Assembly (NCBI GenBank): GCA_039183635.1
Contig: JBCDBL010000036.1
Coordinates: 1-33,487 of the forward strand
DNA length: 33,487 nucleotides
Source of the DNA: JBCDBL01 sp039183635
GTDB lineage: Bacteria; Pseudomonadota; Alphaproteobacteria; Caulobacterales; Parvularculaceae
Direction: 5' to 3'
Both the position numbers and the translations under genes were made by a program. How positions within the stretch are numbered: the first letter of the stretch is position 1; each line of letters begins with the position of its first letter. This document shows, piece after piece, positions 23,686 through 31,204 of this stretch. The notes below the pieces were generated by a model. The model made no database searches, was not told the DNA's origin, and saw only the letters and a program-made list of their open reading frames with translations.

Positions 23686-24963
23686 ATGTTTGACGTAAAA
23701 GCCATCCGCGACAATCCGGATCGATACGACGCCGGCTGGGCCCAGCGCGGCCTGGCGCCCCAGACGCCGGCGATTTTGGATCTCGATGCAAAACTGCGCG
23801 CCGTTATTGCGGAGTTGCAGGACCTGCAAACCGCCCGCAACGCTGCGTCCAAACAAATCGGCAAGGCCAAAGCCTCCGGCGACGATGCGGCTGCGCAAAA
23901 GCTCATCGCCGAGGTCGATGAGAAAAAAGCCGATATGCAATTGCGCGAAGATCGCCAGCGGGAGCTGCAGGCGGATTTGACCGCCCTGTTGTCGGGCCTG
24001 CCCAATATCCCCGCTGAGGACGTGCCCGAAGGCGAGGATGAAAGCGCGAATGTTGAAGCCCGCACATGGGGGGAGCCGAAACGCGCGAACGACGCCAAGG
24101 AACATTTCGAGCTTGGCGAGGCGCTCGGCCTTATGGACTTTGAAACGGCGGCGAAAATGTCCGGTTCGCGGTTCGTCGTGTTGCGGGGCGCCCTGGCGCG
24201 GCTTGAGCGGGCGATCGCAGGCTTTATGCTTGATTTGCACACGGGAGAATTTGGATATGAAGAGGTCGCACCGCCTTACCTGGTGCGCGATGACGCCGTT
24301 TACGGCTCAGGCCAGTTGCCGAAGTTCGCCGAAGATCTGTTCAAAACGACGACGGATCATTGGCTGATCCCGACCTCTGAAGTCCCTCTGGCCAATCTCG
24401 TGCGGGAGCAAATTCTCCCGGAAGAAAAGCTGCCCTTGCGCTTTACAGCGTGGACGCCGTGTTTCCGGTCCGAGGCCGGATCTGCGGGGCGGGATACGCG
24501 AGGTCTTATCCGTATGCACCAGTTCTCCAAGGTGGAGCTTGTGAGCGTTACGCCGCCCGAAACCTCCTTTGAGGAGCTTGAGCGGATGACGGCCTGTGCG
24601 GAGGAGGTTTTGAAGCGTCTGGAGCTGCCGTACCGGACGATGGTGCTGTCCTCCGGCGATATGGGCTTTTCGGCTCACAAAACCTATGACCTGGAAGTCT
24701 GGCTGCCGGGACAGAAACAGTATCGGGAGATCTCCAGCTGCTCAAATTGCGGCGACTTTCAAGCGCGGCGCATGCGCGCCCGCTGCCGCAAGGACGGGGA
24801 GAAACAGACCCGGTTCGTCCATACCTTGAACGGGTCCGGCCTCGCTGTCGGCCGCACGATGGTCGCCATTTTGGAAACCTATCAGCAGCCGGACGGCTCT
24901 GTCGCTTTGCCGGAGGTTTTGCATCCTTATATGGGCGGCGTTACGAAGATTGAGGCTGCGTGA
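23686..24963 (+). CDS. serS: Seryl-tRNA synthetase
   Basis: SerS charges tRNA-Ser (and tRNA-Sec) with serine. The 425-residue class II enzyme has the N-terminal antiparallel coiled-coil tRNA-binding arm (about 30-105). Motif 2 is FRSEAGSAGRDTRG (from residue 260), followed by LIRMHQFSKVEL. Motif 3 is near GLAVGRTMVAILETY (about 385-400). SSCSNCGDFQARRM is the typical serine-site region. Length is normal. Shine-Dalgarno support for the ATG at 23686 is weak, but the N-terminus MFDVKAIRDNPDRYD is the family's usual start. The 102-base gap after tatC may hold its promoter. Confidence 0.96.
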   Translation: MFDVKAIRDNPDRYDAGWAQRGLAPQTPAILDLDAKLRAVIAELQDLQTARNAASKQIGKAKASGDDAAAQKLIAEVDEKKADMQLREDRQRELQADLTALLSGLPNIPAEDVPEGEDESANVEARTWGEPKRANDAKEHFELGEALGLMDFETAAKMSGSRFVVLRGALARLERAIAGFMLDLHTGEFGYEEVAPPYLVRDDAVYGSGQLPKFAEDLFKTTTDHWLIPTSEVPLANLVREQILPEEKLPLRFTAWTPCFRSEAGSAGRDTRGLIRMHQFSKVELVSVTPPETSFEELERMTACAEEVLKRLELPYRTMVLSSGDMGFSAHKTYDLEVWLPGQKQYREISSCSNCGDFQARRMRARCRKDGEKQTRFVHTLNGSGLAVGRTMVAILETYQQPDGSVALPEVLHPYMGGVTKIEAA

Positions 24964-24986
24964 GTACGTCATCGCCACATAATAAG

Positions 24987-25100
24987 GTCGTCATCCTGAA
25001 CTTGTTTCAGGATCCAGGAGCCTCTTGGCGTGGTCGTTCTGGTGGCCCCTGGGTCCCAAATCTGCGCCGAACTTGCGTTCGTCTTGTTTGGGATGACGAT
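24987..25100. repeat. Intergenic inverted-repeat element (GTCATCC...GGATGAC ends)
   Basis: The left end GTCGTCATCCTGAACTTG faces a right end CTTGTTTGGGATGACGAT, an imperfect terminal inverted repeat. An inner GTTTCAGGATCCAGG faces CCTGGGTCCCAAA. There is no ORF. Intergenic repeats with GTCATCCTGAACTTGTTTC ends are frequent in alphaproteobacterial genomes (from memory). Only one copy lies in this window. Confidence 0.6.
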
Positions 25101-25138
25101 TGTGCGTCCAAATTAAACCTTATGTGTCTGTGAGAAGC

Positions 25139-25933
25139 ATGATGCCCCTGTCCGATCTGCGCATTCTGATTTCAAACGACGACGGCGTCCATGCCGACGG
25201 TCTTGAGGTTTTGGAGCGGATCGCCCATGCGCTCACCGGCGATGTGTGGGTGGTGGCGCCGAAGGAAGACCAGTCCGGCGCGGCGCGGGCGCTCACCCTG
25301 TCCCAGCCTTTGCGCGTGCGCGAACATGGGGATAAGAAATTCTCTGTGCAAGGAACGCCCACAGATTGCGTTCAGATGGGCCTTGTACAGCTTGTGGAAG
25401 GCAAGAAGCCGGATCTTGTTTTGTCCGGCGTCAATCGCGGGCAGAATATCGCCGAGTCCGTCACCTTTTCCGGCACGGTGGCCGCCGCGCTCCAGGGCAT
25501 GACGCTCGGCGTTCCGTCGATCGCCCTCAGTCAGGCGATTTTCCGCCGCGAAGGACCGCGCTGGGAGACGGCGGAGCATCACGCGCCGGGCCTTATTAAG
25601 GATCTTGTGGGCCATGGCTGGCCGGAGGATGTGGTGATCAATGTCAATTTCCCCGATGTCGCGCCGGATGCGGTGGAGGGGGTTGAGGTGACGCGTCAGG
25701 GGCGGCGGGACACTTTCAATCTCTATGCGGAGGAACGGACGGATCTGCGCGGCCGGCCCTATTACTGGATGGGTTTTCGCGGCGCCCGCAGCAATCCTGA
25801 AAAAGGCACGGACCTTCACGCCGTCTATAATGGTCGCATTTCGGTCACGCCCCTCCACCTGAGCCTCACCCATGAAGAGGCGTTTGGTGCGCTTGGCGAG
25901 GCGCTCCATACGGCGCCGCCGCCAAAGTCGTGA
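25139..25933 (+). CDS. surE: 5'-nucleotidase SurE
   Basis: SurE is a metal-dependent phosphatase acting on nucleoside 5'-monophosphates and is linked to stationary-phase survival. The product (about 264 residues) starts MMPLSDLRILISNDDG, with the metal-binding NDDG. Then follow GVHADGL, PKEDQSGAARALTL, GTPTDCVQMGL and LVLSGVNRGQNIAESVTFSG, all SurE signatures. The start is ATG 25139 or the adjacent ATG 25142; GAGAAG lies just upstream. A longer frame from 25100 begins at the repeat border and is rejected. pcm follows 4 bases after the stop, the classic surE-pcm pair. Confidence 0.95.
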   Translation: MMPLSDLRILISNDDGVHADGLEVLERIAHALTGDVWVVAPKEDQSGAARALTLSQPLRVREHGDKKFSVQGTPTDCVQMGLVQLVEGKKPDLVLSGVNRGQNIAESVTFSGTVAAALQGMTLGVPSIALSQAIFRREGPRWETAEHHAPGLIKDLVGHGWPEDVVINVNFPDVAPDAVEGVEVTRQGRRDTFNLYAEERTDLRGRPYYWMGFRGARSNPEKGTDLHAVYNGRISVTPLHLSLTHEEAFGALGEALHTAPPPKS

Positions 25934-25937
25934 TCCC

Positions 25938-26579
25938 ATGACTTCTGACCCCCGCGTCATACAGATGATTATGGACCTGCGCGGGAAGGGTGTTCGCGAC
26001 GATCAGGTGCTTGATGCGATGGAGCGGACGCCGCGGGAAAACTTTGTGCCCGACGCTTTCAAAGACGACGCCTACACCGATGCGGCCTTGCCCATCGCGG
26101 CCGGGCAAACCATCAGCCAACCTTATATCGTCGCCTTTATGACGGCGGCGGCTGAAATCGATGAGACCTGTAAGGTTCTGGAGGTTGGCACGGGCTCCGG
26201 CTACCAGGCGGCGGTGCTCGCCCGGCTCGCGCGGCGGGTTTATACGACAGAGCGACAGAGCGTTTTGTTCCGCCAGGCGCAACAGCGCTTGACGGCTCTG
26301 GGACTTAGCAATGTCAGCTGCATTTTCGGCGACGGCGGTCGGGGCTGGCAGGTGCAGGCGCCGTTCGACCGGATCGTTGTCACCGCCGCGACCCTCGATC
26401 CCGAGCCGTTGTTGGCGCAACTGAAAGAGGACGGCGTCATGGTCGCCCCCATTGGCGAGATTGGCGCGGTGCAAAAGTTGATGCGGTATCGCAAGGCGCA
26501 GGACGGAACGGTGACGAGCGAAAACCTGCTCGCCGTACGGTTCGTTCCGTTAATTGAGGGCGTGCGCCGGGACGCCTGA
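25938..26579 (+). CDS. pcm: Protein-L-isoaspartate O-methyltransferase
   Basis: Pcm methylates isoaspartyl residues with S-adenosylmethionine, starting repair of aged proteins. The 213-residue protein has RTPRENFVPDAFKDDAYTDA near the N-terminus, the conserved GQTISQPYIVAFMTAA, the SAM-binding motif I LEVGTGSGYQAAVLARL (about 80-96), and FDRIVVTAATLDPEPLLAQL. Length is normal. The ATG at 25938 is 4 bases after the surE stop; the longer frame inside surE is rejected. A short hairpin GACGCC-TGA-GGCGTC spans its stop codon. Confidence 0.95.
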   Translation: MTSDPRVIQMIMDLRGKGVRDDQVLDAMERTPRENFVPDAFKDDAYTDAALPIAAGQTISQPYIVAFMTAAAEIDETCKVLEVGTGSGYQAAVLARLARRVYTTERQSVLFRQAQQRLTALGLSNVSCIFGDGGRGWQVQAPFDRIVVTAATLDPEPLLAQLKEDGVMVAPIGEIGAVQKLMRYRKAQDGTVTSENLLAVRFVPLIEGVRRDA

Positions 26580-26610
26580 GGCGTCTTGAGGTCTCAGGGC
26601 TTTGTTAATC

Positions 26611-26625
26611 TTAACGTTCGGTTAA
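26611..26625. promoter_or_regulatory. CtrA-type binding box (TTAA-N7-TTAA)
   Basis: An exact TTAA-CGTTCGG-TTAA lies 64 bases ahead of the start codon of the LysM/LytM lipoprotein gene, with another TTAA at 26605-26608. In Caulobacter and relatives, CtrA binds this consensus at promoters of cell-cycle and division genes. The placement in a 109-base promoter gap makes it credible; binding itself is inferred. Confidence 0.6.
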
Positions 26626-26688
26626 CCCCTCTTCGGCGACTCTTTTAAGCGAAAACATTTCCGCAAAAAGGGAAGAGGGGGACGCCCC

Positions 26689-27723
26689 ATGCTTCGCCGC
26701 GCCGTCGCCGCCATCGCTGTTTTGACATTCACGCTCGTCGCATGCGCCGAACGGACGCCTGCGCCTGTATCTTACGGGCCAAGCCGGGCCAAGCCCGCCG
26801 CCGACCCAAGACCGGTCTATTACACCTCCGCCGCCGTCGCGCCCGCCGAGGCGCCGCTGGGATATGTCAAAATCGCGCCGGGGGACACGGTTTATCATCT
26901 GTCCCGGGTGTACAAAGTTGATGTCGATACGATTATCGAGGCGAACGATCTGGAGCCGCCTTACCCCTTGCAGGTCGGTCAGTTTATCCGCATACCGTCG
27001 GCGCCCAGCCATGTGGTGACGCCGGGGGAGACGCTTTACGCCATATCCCGCCAGTACGGCCGCGACGTCGCCTCGCTTGCTATCGCGAACGACATGACGC
27101 CGCCCTATACGTTGCAGGTCGGTCAATCCTTACGCATCCCCGCCGCCGGCGAGGTTGGCGCCCCTGCATCCGCCCGCACCCGGGCGTACGCACAGGCTAC
27201 GCCGTCCCAGGGCATGCCGGAGCGTAAAACGCGGCTGTCGACCATTACATCCAAGCCGACGCAGCCCGTGGAGCGCCAGAGCCTGCCGCCTGTGCGGGTT
27301 CAAAAAGCCTCCTATGCAACGCCATCTGTAAAGCCTAATCCGGACTCCCCGTTTATCTGGCCTGTGGAGGGGGACGTCATTTCCCGCTACGGGGCAAAGC
27401 CCGGCGGACGTCGCAATGACGGCGTCAATATCGCTGCGGCGGAGGGAACGCCGATCCGCGCCGCGGCCGCCGGGGAAGTGGTCTATCGCGGCTCAGAGCT
27501 TGACGGGTATGGCAATCTTCTCCTGATCCGCCATGAAGGCGGGTGGGTGACCGCCTACGCTCACGCCAAGACCATCCTGGTGCGCAAAGGCCAAAAGGTG
27601 CGTCAGGGCCAGCTTGTGGCCCGGGTTGGGAAAACCGGCTCCGTCGATCGACCGCAGTTGCATTTCGAGGTGCGCCGGGGGCTGAACGCCTTGAACCCTG
27701 AAACGTTGGTTGCGGGTCGGTGA
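26689..27723 (+). CDS. LysM/LytM (M23-fold) lipoprotein, DipM/NlpD-like
   Basis: The 344-residue envelope protein has a lipobox LVAC (Cys19), two LysM peptidoglycan-binding domains (about 59-103 and 108-151), a basic linker and a C-terminal LytM domain (222-341). The LytM domain is degenerate. The first zinc motif HxGxD reads N243-D-G-V-N247, losing both ligands, and the HxH motif reads QLHFEVR with only His325 kept; YAH (His292) remains. It is therefore unlikely to cut peptidoglycan itself. Like NlpD, EnvC and Caulobacter DipM, it more likely activates other autolysins at division. Its place after pcm matches what I recall for dipM in Caulobacter; DipM has four LysM, this has two. A CtrA-type box lies upstream. 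Confidence 0.9.
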   Translation: MLRRAVAAIAVLTFTLVACAERTPAPVSYGPSRAKPAADPRPVYYTSAAVAPAEAPLGYVKIAPGDTVYHLSRVYKVDVDTIIEANDLEPPYPLQVGQFIRIPSAPSHVVTPGETLYAISRQYGRDVASLAIANDMTPPYTLQVGQSLRIPAAGEVGAPASARTRAYAQATPSQGMPERKTRLSTITSKPTQPVERQSLPPVRVQKASYATPSVKPNPDSPFIWPVEGDVISRYGAKPGGRRNDGVNIAAAEGTPIRAAAAGEVVYRGSELDGYGNLLLIRHEGGWVTAYAHAKTILVRKGQKVRQGQLVARVGKTGSVDRPQLHFEVRRGLNALNPETLVAGR

Positions 27724-27916
27724 CCTTCAGGAAATCATTTCTCTCAGCCATTGGACCTCGGGTTTGACGCCGAGAAGCGCCGGGGGCTAGTTTTATTGGA
27801 CTTTTGAACCGCTCAAACCGCCTGTTGGCCAGGGCAGGCCGCGTCCGTCCATAGCTTAAGCTCGATGGAACGGTTCACTGATTGCAGTTTGTGTTTGTTG
27901 GTGCGGCGCGTCGCAT

Positions 27917-29152
27917 ATGTCGAAACGAGCTTTGAACCCTTTGGATAAGGCGCCCGTCCCGCCCGCGCCCCGCCGGTGCGATGTTTTGATCATCGGCGCC
28001 GGCGCCGCCGGTTTATCTCTGGCCCTTTCTTTAGCGGGAACGGGTCTGGATGTCCGTCTTGTCGATCGTCAAACCACAGATGGCCTTGCGCGCCCCGCCT
28101 ATGACGGCCGGGAAATCGCGCTGTCCTTGCGGTCTATTGGAATTCTGGAGGCCCTAAACGTCTGGCCCCGCATCGCCCCTGAAGATCGGTCGCCGTTGAG
28201 ATCGGCTAAAGTTTTCGACGGGCGCTGGGATGCCCCGTTGCACTTTGATCCAGGTCCAGCGGGGGCGGACAAGCTCGGCTTTTTTGTCGCGAACAGCACT
28301 TTGCGCAGGGCGCTTTACCAGGCGTATGAACAGCACGGGGGCAGGCCCGTCATCGGCGGCGTCGCGGTCGTCGATCTTGCCGTCGGCGCCAGGGGTGGGC
28401 GCGCAACGCTGTCGACCGGCGTTGGGATTGACGCGGATCTGATTGTTTCAGCCGATACGCGTTTTTCTGCGACGCGCCGCATGGCCGGGGTTGCAGCCGA
28501 AAGCCATGCTTTCAATCAGACGATGATTGTCAGTAAGGTGAGGTTTCAAGATCCTCATGGCCAGATCGCGCTTCAGGGGTTTTTGCCCGGCGGGGCGATG
28601 GCCGTTTTGCCGTTGAACGGCGGTGCGGCGTCTCTTGTACAGACGTTCGCACCGGCCGAGGCTGAGCGCCAGATGGCGCTTGAGACAACGGCGTATCTTG
28701 AGGCGGCGAACATGCGCCTGGACCAGCGCTTTGGGGCCATAACGTCGGTGTCAGAACGGTTCACTTACCCTATTGTTGCTACGTATGCCCATAAATTCGT
28801 ACGGCCCGGTTTCGCCCTTGTGGGGGATGCGGCCGTCGGCATGCACCCTATGGCGGCCCACGGTTTCAATTTAGGGGTCCAGGGACAATCGATCCTCGCC
28901 AGCCATATCCGCCGATCTATCAAAGCCGGGCGGGGGCCTTCAGATCCACGCGCGCTCAGGGCTTATGAACGCGACCACAGGCAACTTTCCAGGGGCCTTT
29001 ACTACTCCACCCTCGCGATTGCGGAGCTTTATGCAAAAGAAAACGCGCCGGCCAAGTTTGCGCGCCGGGTCCTGCTTGACGCCGGCCGGATTATGTCGCC
29101 TGCTCGCCGCAGAATTTTAAGGGGCGTGACGGAGCCTTTACAGACAATGTAA
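27917..29152 (+). CDS. UbiH/UbiF/VisC-family FAD-dependent hydroxylase
   Basis: These flavin monooxygenases hydroxylate the ubiquinone ring. The 411-residue protein has an N-terminal FAD-binding Rossmann motif DVLIIGAGAAGLSLALSLAG (from residue 22), DGREIALSLRSIGILEAL (63-80) in place of the more usual DxRxxAL, and the second FAD motif GFALVGDAAVGMHPMAAHGF, then NLGVQG. The DGREIAL form reminds me of the UbiM subgroup (C5-type hydroxylases), but I cannot settle the position that is hydroxylated. It has a 193-base leader with no visible box and is convergent with the CLC gene. Confidence 0.87.
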   Translation: MSKRALNPLDKAPVPPAPRRCDVLIIGAGAAGLSLALSLAGTGLDVRLVDRQTTDGLARPAYDGREIALSLRSIGILEALNVWPRIAPEDRSPLRSAKVFDGRWDAPLHFDPGPAGADKLGFFVANSTLRRALYQAYEQHGGRPVIGGVAVVDLAVGARGGRATLSTGVGIDADLIVSADTRFSATRRMAGVAAESHAFNQTMIVSKVRFQDPHGQIALQGFLPGGAMAVLPLNGGAASLVQTFAPAEAERQMALETTAYLEAANMRLDQRFGAITSVSERFTYPIVATYAHKFVRPGFALVGDAAVGMHPMAAHGFNLGVQGQSILASHIRRSIKAGRGPSDPRALRAYERDHRQLSRGLYYSTLAIAELYAKENAPAKFARRVLLDAGRIMSPARRRILRGVTEPLQTM

Positions 29153-29184
29153 GGCGCGAGGTTTCCTTGGCGTTGCGGGCCGCC

Positions 29185-30813
29185 TTATCGGTGGTGTTCC
29201 ACATGGGAGTCCACCAGCGCCCGATTGTAGGCTTTTAAAGCTTTGTACTGACTGATATAGCCCAGCTGTAAATCCGGCTCTGACCGGTCGACCACGGGCA
29301 GGCCGTCGGCCTCGGCCTTTTCCATTCGGGCGAGGGCCTGGCCGAGGGTCTGGTCCTGGAAAAGCCGTTCGGCCTCTTCGGGCAATCGTTCTTCGCTCTC
29401 GGGCAGGGCCGTCATGACGTCATGGACGCGGATTGTCTGCAAAATCACGCCTTGCGGCCCGTCGGACAGGTCATAGCCGCGCCCGGCGAGCTGTGCGTGA
29501 AAGAAGCTTTTGCCGAAGGTCGCCTCAGCGATCAGGGTCGCCGCGGCGACAGCGACGAGAAGGGACATGGTCATCTGATAATCCCCCGTCAGCTCAAAGA
29601 CGATCAAAGTCGTTGAAATCGGCGCGCCGAGAATGGCGCCGCCGGCTGCGCCCATGCCGACGATCGCGTAAAAACTCGGGCTCGCCGTCTCCAGCGGGGC
29701 GATATTCTGGAGCACGATGCCAAAGGCCGCCCCAGCCATAGCTCCAAGATAAAGTCCCGGCGAGAACACCCCTCCGCCGAACCGACAGGCCAGGGTGACG
29801 GCGGTAGCGACGGCTTTAAGGACCAGGAACGCCACAAGCGCGCCAAGGGGCAGCGCGTTTTGCAGCGCCGCGTCAGTGGCTTCGTAGCCGACGCTCAAAA
29901 TTTCCGGTGCGAATGCGCCTATGGCCCCGACGACCACGCCCCCGATTATCGGCAGGCATTCATAGGGCGTATGGAGACGTTCCGCCGTGCGGTCGGCGAT
30001 GCGGCCGGCGGCGGCGGCGGCGGACATGAACCCGGCGGCGACAAGTCCGCATATGATCCCAAGGGCGAGGGCGATGGGCGTGTCGATGACGCCTGCGACG
30101 CCGTAATCGGGAATGGCGAAGGCGGGAAAGTCGCCAAGGTGAAACCGTGCGATCAGGGCGCCTGTGACGCTGGCGACTGTGACGGGGCCTATGATGCTGA
30201 GAGCGTAGTTGCCAAGCACCACTTCCAAAGCGAACAGGACGCCGGCGATCGGCGCGTTGAAGGAGGCCGCAACGGCTGCTGCTGCGCCGCAGCCGAGCAA
30301 GGTGCGCATGTCAACGGTTCTAAGGCCGGTTTGGCGGGAAACGAACGATGCGATTGACGCGCCGAGATGAACGGCCGGCCCTTCGCGCCCGGCGCTCGCC
30401 CCGGCGCCAAGAGAGACGGCGGTGATGAGGGAGCTCGCCAACCCTGTGCGGAAGCTCACATGGCGTCCATCCACGGCGCGGGCTTCGATGACGTCGGCGA
30501 CGCCATGGGGACGGCGACTGTCGAGCCACCCGAGGCGTCGGGCGCCGAAGAGCAGGAGGGCGACAATGACGCCGCCGGCGACCGGGACCGCCCAGACCCG
30601 GCCGAATGACATTTCGGACGCCGCACCTACAAGGCCCGTCTCGCCCGCGCCGAAGAACACATATGACACGCTGTCGATGGCGAGCCGCAGGACCAGCGTT
30701 GCATAGGCGGCAAGCGCTCCCACAAACACTCCGAGCGCCCACAGCTTGGCGCGCCCCAGCCGCGCGGCGGCGCGGCCGGCCCAGGCGCGGAGTTTAACGA
30801 CGATTTTCAACAT
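29185..30813 (-). CDS. CLC-family chloride channel/transporter with C-terminal CBS region
   Basis: CLC proteins are dimeric inner-membrane chloride channels or Cl-/H+ exchangers. The 542-residue product has about ten or more spans. The gating-glutamate motif GREGP is at 142-146, and GGGVFSPGLYLGA at about 346-358 is the GxFxP chloride site. The GSGIP motif of the first chloride-binding helix is replaced by PHGVADV (102-108), resembling the GHGVPEV form of another CLC subgroup. The soluble tail (about 457-542, VHDVMTALPESEERLPEEAE, then DGLPVVDRSEPDLQLGYIS) is CBS-like but holds roughly one repeat, not the usual pair. I set the start at ATG 30813; the extension to 30900 reads into the upstream repeat. 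No clear Shine-Dalgarno is seen. Confidence 0.9.
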   Translation of the reverse strand: MLKIVVKLRAWAGRAAARLGRAKLWALGVFVGALAAYATLVLRLAIDSVSYVFFGAGETGLVGAASEMSFGRVWAVPVAGGVIVALLLFGARRLGWLDSRRPHGVADVIEARAVDGRHVSFRTGLASSLITAVSLGAGASAGREGPAVHLGASIASFVSRQTGLRTVDMRTLLGCGAAAAVAASFNAPIAGVLFALEVVLGNYALSIIGPVTVASVTGALIARFHLGDFPAFAIPDYGVAGVIDTPIALALGIICGLVAAGFMSAAAAAGRIADRTAERLHTPYECLPIIGGVVVGAIGAFAPEILSVGYEATDAALQNALPLGALVAFLVLKAVATAVTLACRFGGGVFSPGLYLGAMAGAAFGIVLQNIAPLETASPSFYAIVGMGAAGGAILGAPISTTLIVFELTGDYQMTMSLLVAVAAATLIAEATFGKSFFHAQLAGRGYDLSDGPQGVILQTIRVHDVMTALPESEERLPEEAERLFQDQTLGQALARMEKAEADGLPVVDRSEPDLQLGYISQYKALKAYNRALVDSHVEHHR

Positions 30814-30858
30814 CGAACTTGGACGTTGCACGGGGCGAAAGACCTTAACTGACGATGC

Positions 30859-30963
30859 TAGACCACATTTACAATTCTTCGAATCGTAAATGCGGTCCAA
30901 GTTTATGTTTTAACGCGCATTTTATTCACAAAACCGGTTCCCGCTTTTGTGAATGCGCTCTAA
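30859..30963. repeat. Double-hairpin intergenic repeat, copy 2
   Basis: It has the same 105-bp unit as 17655-17759, in the same orientation, with five substitutions. Two of these fall in the first stem and are not compensatory, so that hairpin is slightly weakened. It sits just upstream of the CLC gene and would lie in its promoter or leader. Confidence 0.9.
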
Positions 30964-31005
30964 GGGTTCGAATCTAACGATTCGCACCCCTAGCATTTTT
31001 TGTGA

Positions 31006-31088
31006 CGGATCAAATTATCCTGACATTTGAGCTTCTCAAAGCAATGCGGCGCAGCGCGTTTGGGGGCGCAAATGTCAGGTTTGATCCG
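31006..31088. repeat. 83-bp inverted-repeat element
   Basis: The left arm CGGATCAAA...CCTGACATTTG faces the right arm CAAATGTCAGG-TTTGATCCG; the left arm carries a 4-base insertion (TTAT region). The loop is about 40 bases and GC-rich. The shape is that of a small non-autonomous element or a long RNA hairpin. No further copy is seen in this window. Confidence 0.65.
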
Positions 31089-31130
31089 CTAGACACGATC
31101 TTGGTTACGAGAAACATTCGCTTTTTATAT

Positions 31131-31145
31131 TTAACGCCCCGCTAA
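31131..31145. promoter_or_regulatory. Near-consensus CtrA-type box
   Basis: TTAA-CGCCCCG-CTAA differs from TTAA-N7-TTAA at one base. It lies 60 bases before the GlnE-like start, a distance almost the same as that of the perfect box before the LysM/LytM gene. With one mismatch, chance is a real possibility. Confidence 0.3.
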
Positions 31146-31204
31146 CCCGCCCTGTGCCATTTTCTTGTATTGGCGGCGAAAGATGCAATTGAGACGGGGC
31201 GAAT

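Noticed and set aside
23161..24240. 359-codon minus-strand frame across tatC and serS
   Set aside because: It lies antisense to two clearly real genes, is rich in Arg, Gly and Gln as shadow frames are here, and has no domain or ribosome binding site.
30814..30900. N-terminal extension of the CLC protein
   Set aside because: The extra 29 residues are partly encoded by the 105-bp repeat and do not resemble a CLC N-terminus.
30965..30990. GGTTCGAATC, which looks like a tRNA T-arm
   Set aside because: The flanking bases do not pair as a T stem, and no acceptor, D or anticodon arm is present; not a tRNA or a tRNA-based attachment site.
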